This document shows, piece after piece, positions 11,235 to 20,310 of a stretch of 64,000 bases of DNA (positions are counted from its first letter, which is position 1; each line of letters begins with the position of its first letter). Made by a program: the position numbers and the translations under genes. Under the pieces are notes generated by a model that ran no database searches, had not been told where the DNA came from, and was given only the letters and a program-made list of their open reading frames with translations. The stretch is from Leptodactylus fallax (taxonomy: Eukaryota; Chordata; Amphibia; Anura; Leptodactylidae): contig CAMRHE010000077.1 in NCBI GenBank assembly GCA_947044405.1, positions 6,291,501 to 6,355,500 of the forward strand, given 5' to 3'.

Positions 11235-13867
11235 TTTAGATAAATAAAAATGTACATTACATATGTAATATTATACTTACCTATAACTCTTACTTATAGC
11301 CTAAACTTTGCATTTAATAATTTTTTTTCTCATTTTTACAGCTGTATGCTACTGAGGCCACTGCAGACTGGCTCAATGCAAATGATGTTCCTGCTACCGC
11401 TGTTGCTTGGCCATCTCAGGAGGGACAATCCGGCACTCCCTCAATCAGCAAGTATGTCCTAGACTCCTATTGGATGTAATTTCTGTATTAGAGGGCACAT
11501 TTTATCATAGTGATTGTTTAATTGATCCAAACTATGTACTACTGTATATTGTATTTGTCTTTTTCTAACCCAAGTATCAATCTAAGGCTCAATACACATG
11601 AGCATATGCTTTGTCAGTGTATTCCATGGCTAGCACACTGACCCATTATTTCCAATGGCCTCATACACACACCCATGTATTATCACAGGTCTGTGTATGG
11701 GGCTGTGAGCCCAGGGCAAAACTCAGGACAGATCTTATACCTGTCTGTTTTGCAGCCCTGGCTCACTAAAGCAGATGAATGGGTCTGTGGAGGCATGGGC
11801 AGCACATGGATACCATCCATGTGCCACTCGTGCCCTTTTACCATGGACACAACACATGCACATGTTCATGTGTGTGTAGCCATAGTTTGAAAATATAAAC
11901 TAATACTACAATATATTACAATACTATTAATACCAAGTGTATTGGCAATTTTCTGAATGGCACATTTGTAGGTGTATCACTCAGTGTGGGCACTGCAGTA
12001 TAACTAGTATTCTATGGATACTGTATTCCTTGGCTAGGGGACACTATGGTATGGAGCAATTTATTAGGGAAATCATTTGTGTCACTAGCCTTGAAATTAA
12101 AGCAAAGAATTGTCTTGAGGTTACAACAAGGGTTGACTCTGAAGGTGAGGGGTAGCATTTAAATGGAGTTTACTTCTAAAAAAAATTGACATGGCACAAC
12201 CTTATATGGCCTCCATGATTGCCTCCATAACACTAATCTATATAGAAATATATTGCCTTTTTATGGATTTTTAAGGCAAAAAATGTATCTTGTGCTATTC
12301 TTTGCTAACTCTCAGAATTTGAACTTTTTATGATATATTTTACACCTGTTGTAAGTACAATAGTTAGACTAGAGACATGGTAATGTTCCTCTGTAGCTGA
12401 TCATACTGTTCTTTCTACAGGTTGATCAAAGAAGGCAACATTGATATGGTTATTAACTTGCCAAACAACAACACAAAGTATGTGCGAGATAACTTCATCA
12501 TAAGGAGGACTGCAGTGGACAGTGGAATTGCCTTACTTACCAACTTCCAGGTCAGTCCCAGTTATCTGTATAGACATGTATCCAGGTAAAGCTGCAAAGC
12601 ACATATTGTAGGATAACTGATGGCTATCTTGCGGCACATATCTCCCAGGAAGACAATACATAAAACAGATTTCAGTGGATCTAGATAACTGCTCCTAACT
12701 CATGCCCAGATCCTCCATCCATCTCCCACTTTGTCTACAGTTAGGGGCGGTTATCTAGAACAGAGAGTGAAGCCCTGGCAGGAGAAGAAACGCCCCTAAA
12801 GCCCTTTTCAGATAGTTTCTATAAGAATAAACCACAAATTTTCATGAAAGTGGAGCTGCAATGTAGAATAAGAAAGGCATCTTTGGAAAGTGTAGAAGCC
12901 ACCCTAGCAGGTACTCTGCCAGACCTGAACAAGACACCACTGTGGAAGTAAACTGTGCATTAGTTTAGTTTAGTTTAGTTTAGACTGCGTGTTAATTTGA
13001 TTCAGATTTTCCTGCTGACAGACTCCCTTTAACATCAGAATCAATTCACAAGGAATAAAGTACCTATTAAAGTATGAATATTCTATTGTTCACAAGCATA
13101 CATTGAATTTGTGATCTTAATGATCGGTGGAGATGTCAAGGAGGAGGACTCTGTTGCTTAACAATGCCTCTTGAAAATGTTATGTGCCAGACAATAATAC
13201 TATGTGTGGATATTGGTGTGGACAGTGATTTGAATCTGCACCCAAGATATTGGGACAATTTTAAACCTGATCCCACAAAATCCTGAACACATAAAACCTC
13301 CAGGTAGACACAATAAGACTTCCAGCTACTGCTGAACCGCAAGTTTCTTATAGCTACCTCTGGTAAAATTAATATAAATTTGCTTTTAGTGCATATGCCA
13401 TAACTATATTTTGCCTGTAAAATAACAGCATTACACCATAGACAGATATATAAAGGTACAATTGTGCTGTACATTTCACCCACTCCTTGTTCACATTCAA
13501 TTTGAACACTTGCTTTCCTGGACTTTGCTCCATCAACCATTCATTTCTCACATTATGAGGACCGTGTAAAATGTTCTCTCTAATACTCCAGTAAATGAAC
13601 ATTTAATCAATATAAGTTACTGTGCAGCTAACAATTCAGATTCAGCGTATTAATGGGGTCAGGTCAGCCAAATAACACATTCAGAATCCCGTCAAGACTA
13701 TATAACTATAAATTATGCTTTTTTGGTCCTGTTAATTTATTGATGTGAGCTTTACTTATATTTTCTAGGTGGTCAAAATGTTTGCAGAAGCTATGAAATA
13801 TTCCGGAGACCTGGATGCTAAGAGTCTTTTCCATTATAGACAATTTGGTGGCGCCAAATCCACATAA
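3213..13867 (+). CDS. CPS1: CPS1 3' portion: carbamoyl-phosphate synthase I (ammonia), last eight exons
   Basis: Eight exons join to ~277 codons (3213-3302, 8566-8736, 8812-8886, 10161-10259, 10905-10964, 11342-11451, 12421-12550, 13769-13867). Each has an AG acceptor and GT donor, and the phase stays open to a TAA. The product matches the C-terminus of vertebrate CPS1, about residues 1223-1500 in human numbering. CPS1 makes carbamoyl phosphate from ammonia, bicarbonate and two ATP in the mitochondrial matrix, the first step of the urea cycle, and needs N-acetylglutamate (NAG). The first three exons finish the second ATP-grasp unit; the rest form the MGS-like regulatory domain. NAG-binding residues of the human enzyme (T1391, T1394, W1410, N1437, N1440, N1449) all have identical counterparts. 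Compared with human there is one residue fewer just after the WPSQEGQ motif. The upstream exons lie outside the window. Repeat insertions are confined to introns and the downstream region. Confidence 0.97.
3690..4100. repeat. Interspersed repeat with GTTAAAAACTGAC end
   Basis: Contains GGATGTTAAAAACTGACAG near its right end and a GTCCATTTTAGGAACAATGG-type left part. Closely similar phrases recur at 28790-29155, 29690-29990 and 54770-55015. A dispersed noncoding family of unassigned class. Confidence 0.5.
4100..4440. repeat. Interspersed repeat, CGCAGCATGTC family copy 1
   Basis: Shares AATCGCAGCATGTC, ATTATACCT, GCAGAAAGTC and a right end CCTAAGGCCCCACGTTG with copies at 20010-20310, 53490-53905 and 61065-61295. 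The terminal GGCCTTAG/CTAAGGCC motifs suggest a TIR-type nonautonomous element. Class not assigned. Confidence 0.55.
5560..5735. mobile_element. Tc1/mariner terminal relic
   Basis: Ends in AGGGGGCAAATACTTTTCTG followed by CAGTACTGTA, the form of a Tc1-type right terminal repeat ending CACTG-TA. Upstream text (TTTTCAAAGATCAGAAAGTG) fits a degenerate Tc1-like 3' region. No transposase remains. Confidence 0.5.
7560..7935. mobile_element. MITE with long terminal inverted repeats, copy 1
   Basis: The left side reads AAACTGTAATATATCTTATT then AAGAAATATGTTTATTCTCC; the right side is its approximate inverse (TAAGTGGAAGTAGAAAC, TTATTTCTTTAATATTA). The middle contains a pyrimidine-rich inverted pair (CATAGAAGTCTATG, CATAGACTTCTGTG). 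The same structure recurs at 36575-37060 and 62265-62935. Lies in a CPS1 intron. Confidence 0.65.
8566..8736 (+). CDS. CPS1: CPS1 exon b (human ~1253-1309)
   Basis: 171 nucleotides, 57 codons, acceptor CCATTAG and donor GTGAGC, both phase 0. It starts [20 protein letters not shown]. The Glu and Asn of this motif are the metal-binding pair typical of ATP-grasp enzymes, and the Arg/Ser run is nearly invariant among carbamoyl-phosphate synthases. The exon continues through [13 protein letters not shown], with a lineage-variable stretch ([12 protein letters not shown]) before PADYVGIK. Confidence 0.97.
8812..8886 (+). CDS. CPS1: CPS1 exon c (human ~1310-1334)
   Basis: 75 nucleotides, 25 codons ([20 protein letters not shown] plus ASTGE), acceptor AAACAG and donor GTAAAT, phase 0. 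The intron before it is only 75 bp (8737-8811). That intron begins GTG AGC GTC TAA in the exon frame, so retaining it would end translation after three extra codons. Confidence 0.96.
8887..10160. other. CPS1 intron c-d with a degenerate repeat
   Basis: Intron. At about 9420-9800 it carries GGTGGCCCAACCACTGGGAC followed by CCCACCAATCATGAGAAT and later GACACTTATCACATATCTTG. This is a degenerate copy of a family also seen at 18530-18815, 21460-21800 and 39490-39780 (CCCACCGATCA-like core with a TGAATGGA middle). No exon. Confidence 0.5.
10161..10259 (+). CDS. CPS1: CPS1 exon d, start of regulatory domain (human ~1335-1367)
   Basis: 99 nucleotides, 33 codons, acceptor CTATTCAG and donor GTCAGT, phase 0. 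It encodes [16 protein letters not shown] followed by [16 protein letters not shown]. This is the beginning of the MGS-like domain that carries the allosteric site; the phrase KGILIGIQ is its first beta strand. Confidence 0.96.
10260..10904. other. CPS1 intron d-e
   Basis: 645-bp AT-rich intron. No element recognised. Confidence 0.6.
10905..10964 (+). CDS. CPS1: CPS1 exon e (human ~1368-1387)
   Basis: 60 nucleotides, 20 codons ([20 protein letters not shown]), acceptor TACTGTAG and donor GTACAA, phase 0. It forms the first helix of the MGS-like domain. Confidence 0.95.
11185..11234. repeat. (GATA)n microsatellite in CPS1 intron e-f
   Basis: About 12 uninterrupted GATA units within the 377-bp intron 10965-11341. 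Confidence 0.97.
11342..11451 (+). CDS. CPS1: CPS1 exon f with NAG-site residues T, T and W (human ~1388-1424)
   Basis: 110 nucleotides, 36 codons plus two bases (phase 2 at the donor GTATGT). It encodes [12 protein letters not shown] and [16 protein letters not shown]. Both Thr of TEAT (human T1391 and T1394) and the Trp of VAW (W1410) contact N-acetylglutamate in the human enzyme and are conserved. The position of the human T1406N polymorphism is Thr here. After WPSQEGQ the exon has SGTPSIS, one residue shorter than human. Confidence 0.96.
11452..12420. other. CPS1 intron f-g
   Basis: 969-bp intron. The part 11590-11890 contains phrases like TCAGTGTATTCCATGGCTAG and CATTTCCAATGGCC that look repeat-derived, but I cannot name the family. 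No coding evidence. Confidence 0.5.
12421..12550 (+). CDS. CPS1: CPS1 exon g with NAG-site residues N, N and N (human ~1425-1468)
   Basis: 130 nucleotides: one base completes the Lys codon split with exon f, then 43 codons. Acceptor CTTTCTACAG, donor GTCAGT. It encodes [16 protein letters not shown] and [16 protein letters not shown]. The first two NAG-site Asn residues (human N1437, N1440) lie in NLPNNNT and the third (N1449) ends YVRDN. Confidence 0.96.
12551..13768. other. CPS1 intron g-h
   Basis: 1.2-kb intron. It holds a (TTTAG)n tract at 12961-12983 next to a CTGCTGACAGACTCCCTTTAA end typical of a TTAA-terminated repeat fragment (about 13007-13032). The small minus-strand open frame at 13136-13540 matches nothing recognised and is judged noncoding. 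Confidence 0.5.
13769..13867 (+). CDS. CPS1: CPS1 terminal exon h and stop (human ~1469-1500)
   Basis: 99 nucleotides, 32 codons then TAA at 13865-13867. Acceptor TTTTCTAG. It encodes [20 protein letters not shown] then [12 protein letters not shown]. The length equals the human terminal exon peptide. FAEA and KSLFHYRQ are conserved, while the last residues vary as expected for a C-terminal tail. Confidence 0.96.
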   Translation: MVKMFAEAMKYSGDLDAKSLFHYRQFGGAKST

Positions 13868-14185
13868 GAATGTTAAACTTATTCTGTAGCAGCTCTCACA
13901 ACTGAAAGGACCTTCTGAGAATTAGGTCTTTTGTTGACCATTTGTTTACTTCCTGTTTACTTTGTTGAAAAAGAAATGTCCATTTGATCATGTCTTTGAG
14001 GTTTTGAACAAGTGAAATCTGAGCTGTACTGGTAAAAAGTAATGATATGTATGTTTATAGATTTCTTAGTATTCTGCATGAATTACACTTTAGCATCACC
14101 TCTAAATTTCCCATGCCACCATGAAATGAAAAAGCATAAAAGATACGTATTTTAAGTCATGCCATACTATATAAAGTAAGAGACT

Positions 14186-14191
14186 AATAAA
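14186..14191 (+). terminator. Proximal poly(A) signal candidate in CPS1 3' UTR
   Basis: Canonical AATAAA about 320 nt after the CPS1 stop. It has no strong GT-rich element directly downstream, so it may give a shorter transcript or be unused. Confidence 0.4.
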
Positions 14192-14751
14192 ATGATTTAG
14201 CATCCCCAAAATGAAAAATGAGAAAAAGAATCGATAAAATATCCCCTCAAGCAGTTCCTGGTGGACCACATGCACACCACCAATACAGTTTTTTGTCCCA
14301 AACACCCAAAAGGATTGAATGGTGACCATCTAAAAGCAAGTTTAAGATTGGCTAGGTACTGTAGTCACAATACTGTCCGACGTAGGACATCATAAGAGCA
14401 TATTTCTGTTAGGCAAATCCAAGAAATGTTGATTGAATTGTAGAAATTGACCTAAAGCGATGAACTAAGGCATAAGAATGCCAAGCAGAAACGAAAATCC
14501 TACATAGATGCAAAAAATATAACTGTAGAACTATTCATCTAGAAGCATGGTTGGCAGGAAAACCACTTAGTCTGGAGTCTGTGGCATGTAAATCAATGCA
14601 ATAACAGTATCAATTGCTTTTCATGGACACATCCTTGGATGTCCATTGTAAAGATGAGCCATTTCGGATGTTAAGTCAAACTTAATGAACATGGCTGATA
14701 CAAAGAAACAACTGGTAAATGATGGAGGTTCCTAATAATTGAATGTGAAGA

Positions 14752-14757
14752 AATAAA
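14752..14757 (+). terminator. Distal poly(A) signal of CPS1
   Basis: Canonical AATAAA followed within 25-45 nt by a TGTTGTCTTATGTTGTTTT-like stretch, the usual layout of a vertebrate cleavage and polyadenylation site. Confidence 0.65.
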
Positions 14758-14785
14758 ACCATTGAGTATTTTTCAATATGTTGTC

Positions 14786-17700
14786 TTATGTTGTTTTTTA
14801 TTAAGAGAAACATACATCATTTATATATACATGCATACAGATGTGCGTACATACATTTATCTGCATCAACAGTGTTCAAGAGTCTTCATGATGGATTGCT
14901 AGGATCAGAGGCATAATATGAAGCTCCTGGTCCCCAGGGCAAAACATCCAGGTGTGACTGTATCCTCTGAATCCCCTCAAGTTACGCCCCTGGCTAGGAA
15001 CCTTAAATAATGACATGGCATGTTGGCTCTGGAGAATTCAGTGGCTAAGCCCATGTGTCCACTATACTCTCAGCAGGACCCAGCCTGGAAATTCGTGCAG
15101 AGAAAGTTTTTTAAAGGGGGGATTTGGGAGATTTAGTTCTTTGCCATAGAGAGAACAAGGAATTTTACTTATTTACTCTGTTTTTCTCTTCATACCCCAC
15201 TCTTGAGGACTGGTCCCCCCCCCCCCCCGGTTAACTGACAGTGGACCAAGTACATTTCCAATGGTTTCATCTATTTTAACTCTTGCCACCCTTCTGGTAT
15301 ATGGAAAACTTATCGTGTATATATTTGTCTTTTTCAGATGTATTTATTCACTGGAGTTCTTGTTATCATTGTATACACACATCATGAAACCTGCTAGTCT
15401 TAAATACTATATTATGGGTGTTTTTCGGCCAAATAGTTGTTTAAAAAAGAAATTATACTTATTAATATTATTTCAGTAACATGACAGCATTGTTGTCTGG
15501 CTACCAGTATAGAAAAGTACTTCCCGCCTCCTTGGTGTCAGTACGTAACTAGTGACATGCTTGAAGGCGACTGACTGTGTGACTCAGTGCTATCTTCTCT
15601 GTCTCTACAATGGCCATAATAGAGAAGGACTCTGGGCTTACCTATCACACAGAATCACACAACCAGTCCGCTTTAAGCACACCTCTAGTCATATGCCTAC
15701 AGAGAGAGAGTGGGAAGCGCCAAAAGAGCAGTGAGACTTTGGGGAAGCTATGGAAGAGATAGTATATTAATAAGTGTCATCAATTTCTATTTCAGACCCA
15801 TTAACACAACTTTTTATCTGAACCGACAACCCCATACAATTCTATATTTATTTATTACTGGAGTCTAGCAATGTTATTAGCCAGTCTTAGTTTTAATAGT
15901 TATATTGGTATACTTATCAAGTGGGAATATGAGCATCCATGACCATTGCCTATATAGAATCATTGCCGTTAGACTAGATAATAAGAACCCCAGTTTGTAC
16001 AGACTTAAAGAATATGTGTCCCCTGTGGGGCTCACAATCTACTGTTCCTTCTATGACAATATAAACATGGCAGGAATGCTATGTACTGACACAAGTAGTT
16101 AAGGCATAGATCCAGGCTAGCGGAAGGGCTCTCTTTATTTGTAGATATTCATTCTTAGTCTGTGGATCTATTGATACTCCATGCAAAAAAACACATCATT
16201 GACACAGTTCCTGAGATTTTAATTTCTTTTCTTTTTCTGCCATATCTGTTTTGAGCTGAAGACCTAAGTAATCTGAGACAGTCTAGTTCTGCTAGTAACT
16301 GCTAGGCCATGTATCTTCAGCAGCCAGTCTGTCTCAATTTATTCAGATTCAAAGCTGGATGGTCTGTGTGCCAACAGCGGGGAAGTAAGGAAGCTTGGCA
16401 GCAGTCAAGCTATGTAATTTTCTATTTTGGTCTGTCAAAATTTTTTTAGAAAAATCTGAATTTTTGAAATATTAATGTAGGTTAAGAGTGTTTTACACGG
16501 TGATACTATACTGTTAAGCAGCTTTAAACAAAGCTAAAGAGGCTTTCTTAGAAAACTGGGGGAATCATGCAATGTTCTTAATGCTATGCAGGCTTGTGGA
16601 AAAAGCATTAGAATTACTAAGTGGCTCCAGTCTCTTAATAATTCAGAAACATTGCAGCAGGTCATGGCAAAATAAATGAAATGGCGCATTATTGGGGCAA
16701 ATGACTGTGTGCCAGGTACAGTAAGTGCCTCTTTTAGGCTAGTGTGAACAAGCTAGTGTGAATAAGCTAGTGTGAACATTTGGTAAACTGATAAATTCCC
16801 ACTATTGTGTTTAGGGTCAAGTTAAAATGTAGATAAACTCTTCAGCCAATTGGAAGGGCAGAATTTATGGATTAAAAATCTCAGATAGTGCAGCAGGAAT
16901 TACTTCAAAGTTTCATTCCAAGAGAACAAATGACAAGTGGTAGTGTGTACACATTGTATAAGCAAGGGATGAAGTCAGGAATAGCCAGCTGGTCCTACAT
17001 AGTTAACTGCATATGTGTGAAGGATATGAGAATGGAGGGAAAGGAAGAATGTCTAACATTATCATTATAATTTAGAAGCCTAGATATTGAAGGAGAATAC
17101 AGAGGAGGATACAATAAATTAATAGTCTTCCTCCTGACAGCTTTCAGGTTGACATTTAGGAACCAAAGTTACGGGAGATAAATCTAAAGCCCATTGAGTA
17201 TCAAACGGCTGGGGCTACACCTGCCATGAGGCAAGATGAGCATATTGCATCAGGTGGCAGTCTGACACTTCTTTGTAGGTGCAGCAGTATTACTTGGAAT
17301 TGAGAGAGGCAGCTGACATCTCCCAATATGTTGCTCAGTTATTCCTTCCTAGTTGTCCCCTGAGGCAGAGCCCTATGATGTGGTTTCTACATTGTGGCAG
17401 CAAGAGCAGAATGAAGTCCTGCTGCTGCTCAATCTCCCAGTCACAAGCACACTGCATGAGCCAAGACAGACACGGAGGAGGAGGCAGGCTGCAGAGCTAC
17501 CAATTGGCAGCTTCTCATGTCTGGGTAAGACAATAAACTAGCAGGAGGTGAATGAGCACTCATGTCTATGTCTGGCTCTATGGCTGCAGTCTTCTTACTC
17601 TCTTCCCTACTACTGCCCCTCCAAAACCTGGCCCTGTGGAACCAGAGGGTTTGCTCATTGATTAGCCTCACATACAATATGGCTTAATTGAGTGTGAAGC

Positions 17701-18500
17701 TTGCTCTGCAGTTTTCAAGGTGATTCAGCCTCAGAGTAAGATCAATCAGGACACTTATTTATTCAGGGCACTTAAAAAAGGTGTGTCCACCACTGATGCC
17801 CGGTGAACACAATAGGTAGCAGATTGAGATCGGTGGATCAATTCGTCACAAGCTGGATTCGACCTGAATTTTCCAAAAACCAAATACTTTGCAATTCATC
17901 TTGAGTGAACTAAAATGGTCACTGCAACATGCATTGCACAGTGAAAAAACAGAGGAGACACATGTCTGTGACATTGGCTGGGGTTCTGGCACCTGACAAC
18001 ACCTGACAGCCTCTCAGCCAATAATGAGTAGTAGGTAGAGAATTTCTAGTGCTGATGTCACAGACACAATATAAGATTTTAGCTGAGGAAGACGGAGCCA
18101 TTTTGGGAAGTGTTCAAGGTGAGAGACACTTGTGCTATTATCATCACTGCATGATCCAAAGCAGTAGTTCCATTTTCCTACTTGGAAAACAAGAACAACG
18201 GTGCAGTAGAACTACAGAATAATAGGAAGAGGACAAGTGGAGAAAAGTTTAGTTAGATTTAATCAATTTTAGGCAGATAGAGAAATCATAGGAGTGGAGG
18301 GAGGGAGAATTTCTGCACTGTGCTGTGAGCCCATGACTGCCCTTTCATTGCCAATAATCTAATTTTCTTAAGATTTTTTTGCAATAGAGCAGTTTTTTTT
18401 GTAATACAGTGTCAGATTGATCTGTTACTGTCCAAAGAGTGTCTTACATAGTTTTTACTGACAAAGTCAGTCCTTTTAGTGAAAAATCTTTTCTTTGGCA
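14786..18500. other. Intergenic DNA downstream of CPS1
   Basis: No gene found. It contains a C14 run at 15215-15228 and a short relic at ~14900-15000 (AGAGGCATAATATGAAGCTC to TTACGCCCCTGG) of a family also present near 22725-22790. Three tandem ~14-bp AGCTAGTGTGAA units lie at ~16738-16778. A degenerate GC-richer repeat at ~17800-18140 carries GATTCGACCTGAATTTT and GAGCCATTTTGGGA phrases. The remainder is unremarkable. Confidence 0.5.
15215..15228. repeat. C14 homopolymer
   Basis: Fourteen consecutive C, equivalent to a G-run on the minus strand. Length uncertain because homopolymers are error-prone. Confidence 0.8.
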
Positions 18501-18529
18501 ATAATGTTTTTTTTCTGTTAAATACGTAC

Positions 18530-18815
18530 AAATTGCTGGAGGTCTGATTCCTCGCACATCCATGGTTAGCTGTTTGCAGAGGCATAGCACTGTACATTGT
18601 ATAGCTGCTGTGCTTGTTACTGCAGCACAATTCGAATCACTTGAATAGAACTGAGTTGCATTGAGGCCATGTAACAGCACATGTGACATAACTAGCCTGT
18701 TCTTAAAATTGAAGCGGCCTCTTCAAGCATGGGTGCCAACTTTCAGACCCCCACGATCTGATATTGATGACTTATCCTATGCATAGGTCATCAATATTGA
18801 AATTCCTGTAACCCC
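18530..18815. repeat. Interspersed repeat, CACGATCTGATATTGATGAC family
   Basis: Contains TACATTGTATAGCTGCTGTG, a CACTTGAATAGAACTGAG middle, GCGGCCTCTTCAAGC, and ends CCCCCACGATCTGATATTG then ATGACTTATCCTATGCATAG. Similar cores occur at 9420-9800, 21460-21800, 39490-39780 and 53295-53470. An abundant nonautonomous family; class not assigned. Confidence 0.6.
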
Positions 18816-20009
18816 TCCTGCTCCCTCCTGAAGGGCAGTCAAACAAAATATAATTTTTTATTATCCTAAAAAATTGCTAAAAATCTTGGAACCGTGACAT
18901 TGCGTTTTTAAGGACTTTCTATAATCTTTAAAGTACAAATTCATTACAAAAAGGGTAAAATAGTAAAAAAATTGTTATGATAAACAGTAAATAATGGTAA
19001 AATACAGACATTGTACTGCTATCTAAACTCTAATTTTACAATATTTTACCCCATTGTTTGCCATTAACTTTTTAAAATATACTTATTTTCTATAGACACC
19101 TACTAGTACGAAAAAAAACATATACAGATCTCCCTTTTAACAATTATCTGGTGAAACAATTCTATAATTCATTCCACTTCACAGTCCATATGACGTCATG
19201 TTCAAGTGAATGGGCTGAGCTGTAAAACCAAACACAGCCACTATGGCGCTGTGCTTGGTTTTTCTGTGAAGAGGTTGCAACACTCAACCAAACTTTGTGG
19301 TCTCTTCAAACAATTGATTGGTGCTGGTCTTCAATTAGTAAGCCTGTGAGATTGAAAACTAACCAATCACAAAGCAGGATGTCATGTCCCCAACCATTGC
19401 CTAGCCAATCCTCATGCAGGATTGCAAATGACCAATCAGAATTCATAAAATCATAACCCCCGTCCACTGGATGGGATATAAACGGTGGTGGGCAGAGCCA
19501 GTGGAGATGTCAGTAAGACTAGGAAGCCGGAAGAGGACCAAAGAATATAGAAGCGGAAAGAAGAGGAAAGAAGAAGAAAGAAGAAGAGGACAGATGAGAC
19601 AATATATATTGTTTGCCTAATATTATGCTTCCAGTTTTCCAGAGTGAGTTATAGTAAATTTGCTTTGCTCTCTATTCCACTCCACCCACTTTCAGAAAAG
19701 TGACAAAAAGTGAATTGACACTATTTCAATGGTCTTCCATAAAGAGGCCCAGATTCACTATTGTGGTTATGATTAGACATTTGCATAAACCTAGCGCATT
19801 TTTGGTGCAATATGATGCATCAATTTTGGGCTAAAATATTCTGACTTTCTAGACATGTGGGTGAGGCTTCTCAAAAAAGGCATATGGCTTAAAATGCGCC
19901 AAAATGTGCAAAAAATGCACCAAAATTATGTCCTAAAACTCTGTCTCAAAGTAAACCAACTAAAAGGTGGTATAAATCTAGAATAGACTGTCTAAAGATA
20001 GGCCAGATT
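18816..20009. other. Intergenic, with promoter-like repeat text
   Basis: About 19370-19600 contains CCAATCAGAATTCATAAAAT, GGGATATAAACGGTGG and a purine-rich GAAGAAGAAAGAAGAAGAGG tail. It looks like part of a GC-richer repeat rather than a gene. About 19745-20000 contains GGCCCAGATTCACTA and GCCAGATTTATTAA, phrases that recur at 20552 and 50690. Confidence 0.45.
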
Positions 20010-20310
20010 TATTAACCAGCATCAGCGTTAAAAACCCAGCATCTTACAGTCCCTGCAAAGTGAATCCCATCCATACACAGCGGAAATGCTGCGATTTCCA
20101 AAACCTTTGCAGTTTTGGAAATCGCAGCATGTCAATTATACCTATGGAAATGTCAGCGGTTTCCCTATAGGTATAATGGAAGCAGAAAGTCCACAGAGGA
20201 AACCTCTGTAGACTTTCTGTGAAAAATGCTGCGGGAAAACCATGATGCGTTGCTGTTTTTTCCCCACAGTGCTTTTTTGCTGCAGCCCGCTATGTGAGGC
20301 CTTAGCCTAA
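20010..20310. repeat. Interspersed repeat, CGCAGCATGTC family copy 2
   Basis: Contains AAATCGCAGCATGTCAATTA, GTCAGCGGTTTCCCTATAGG and GCAGAAAGTCCACAGAGG, ending CGCTATGTGAGGCCTTAGCC. Best preserved copy of the family. A short inverted repeat occurs around AAATGCTGCGATTTCCAAAA / TTTTGGAAATCGCAGCAT (20090-20130). Confidence 0.65.

Larger units (their letters stand above)
13868..14785 (+). other. CPS1: CPS1 3' UTR
   Basis: Sequence from the CPS1 stop to a probable cleavage zone. Two AATAAA hexamers are present, at 14186-14191 and 14752-14757. The second is followed by a GT/T-rich stretch (about 14779-14802) of the kind that binds cleavage factors, so it is the likelier main site, giving a UTR of ~0.9 kb. 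The end is approximate and inferred. Confidence 0.7.

Noticed and set aside
13136..13540. 134-codon minus-strand open frame in the last CPS1 intron
   Set aside because: Overlaps another frame, matches no family, and lies in intron sequence; judged chance.
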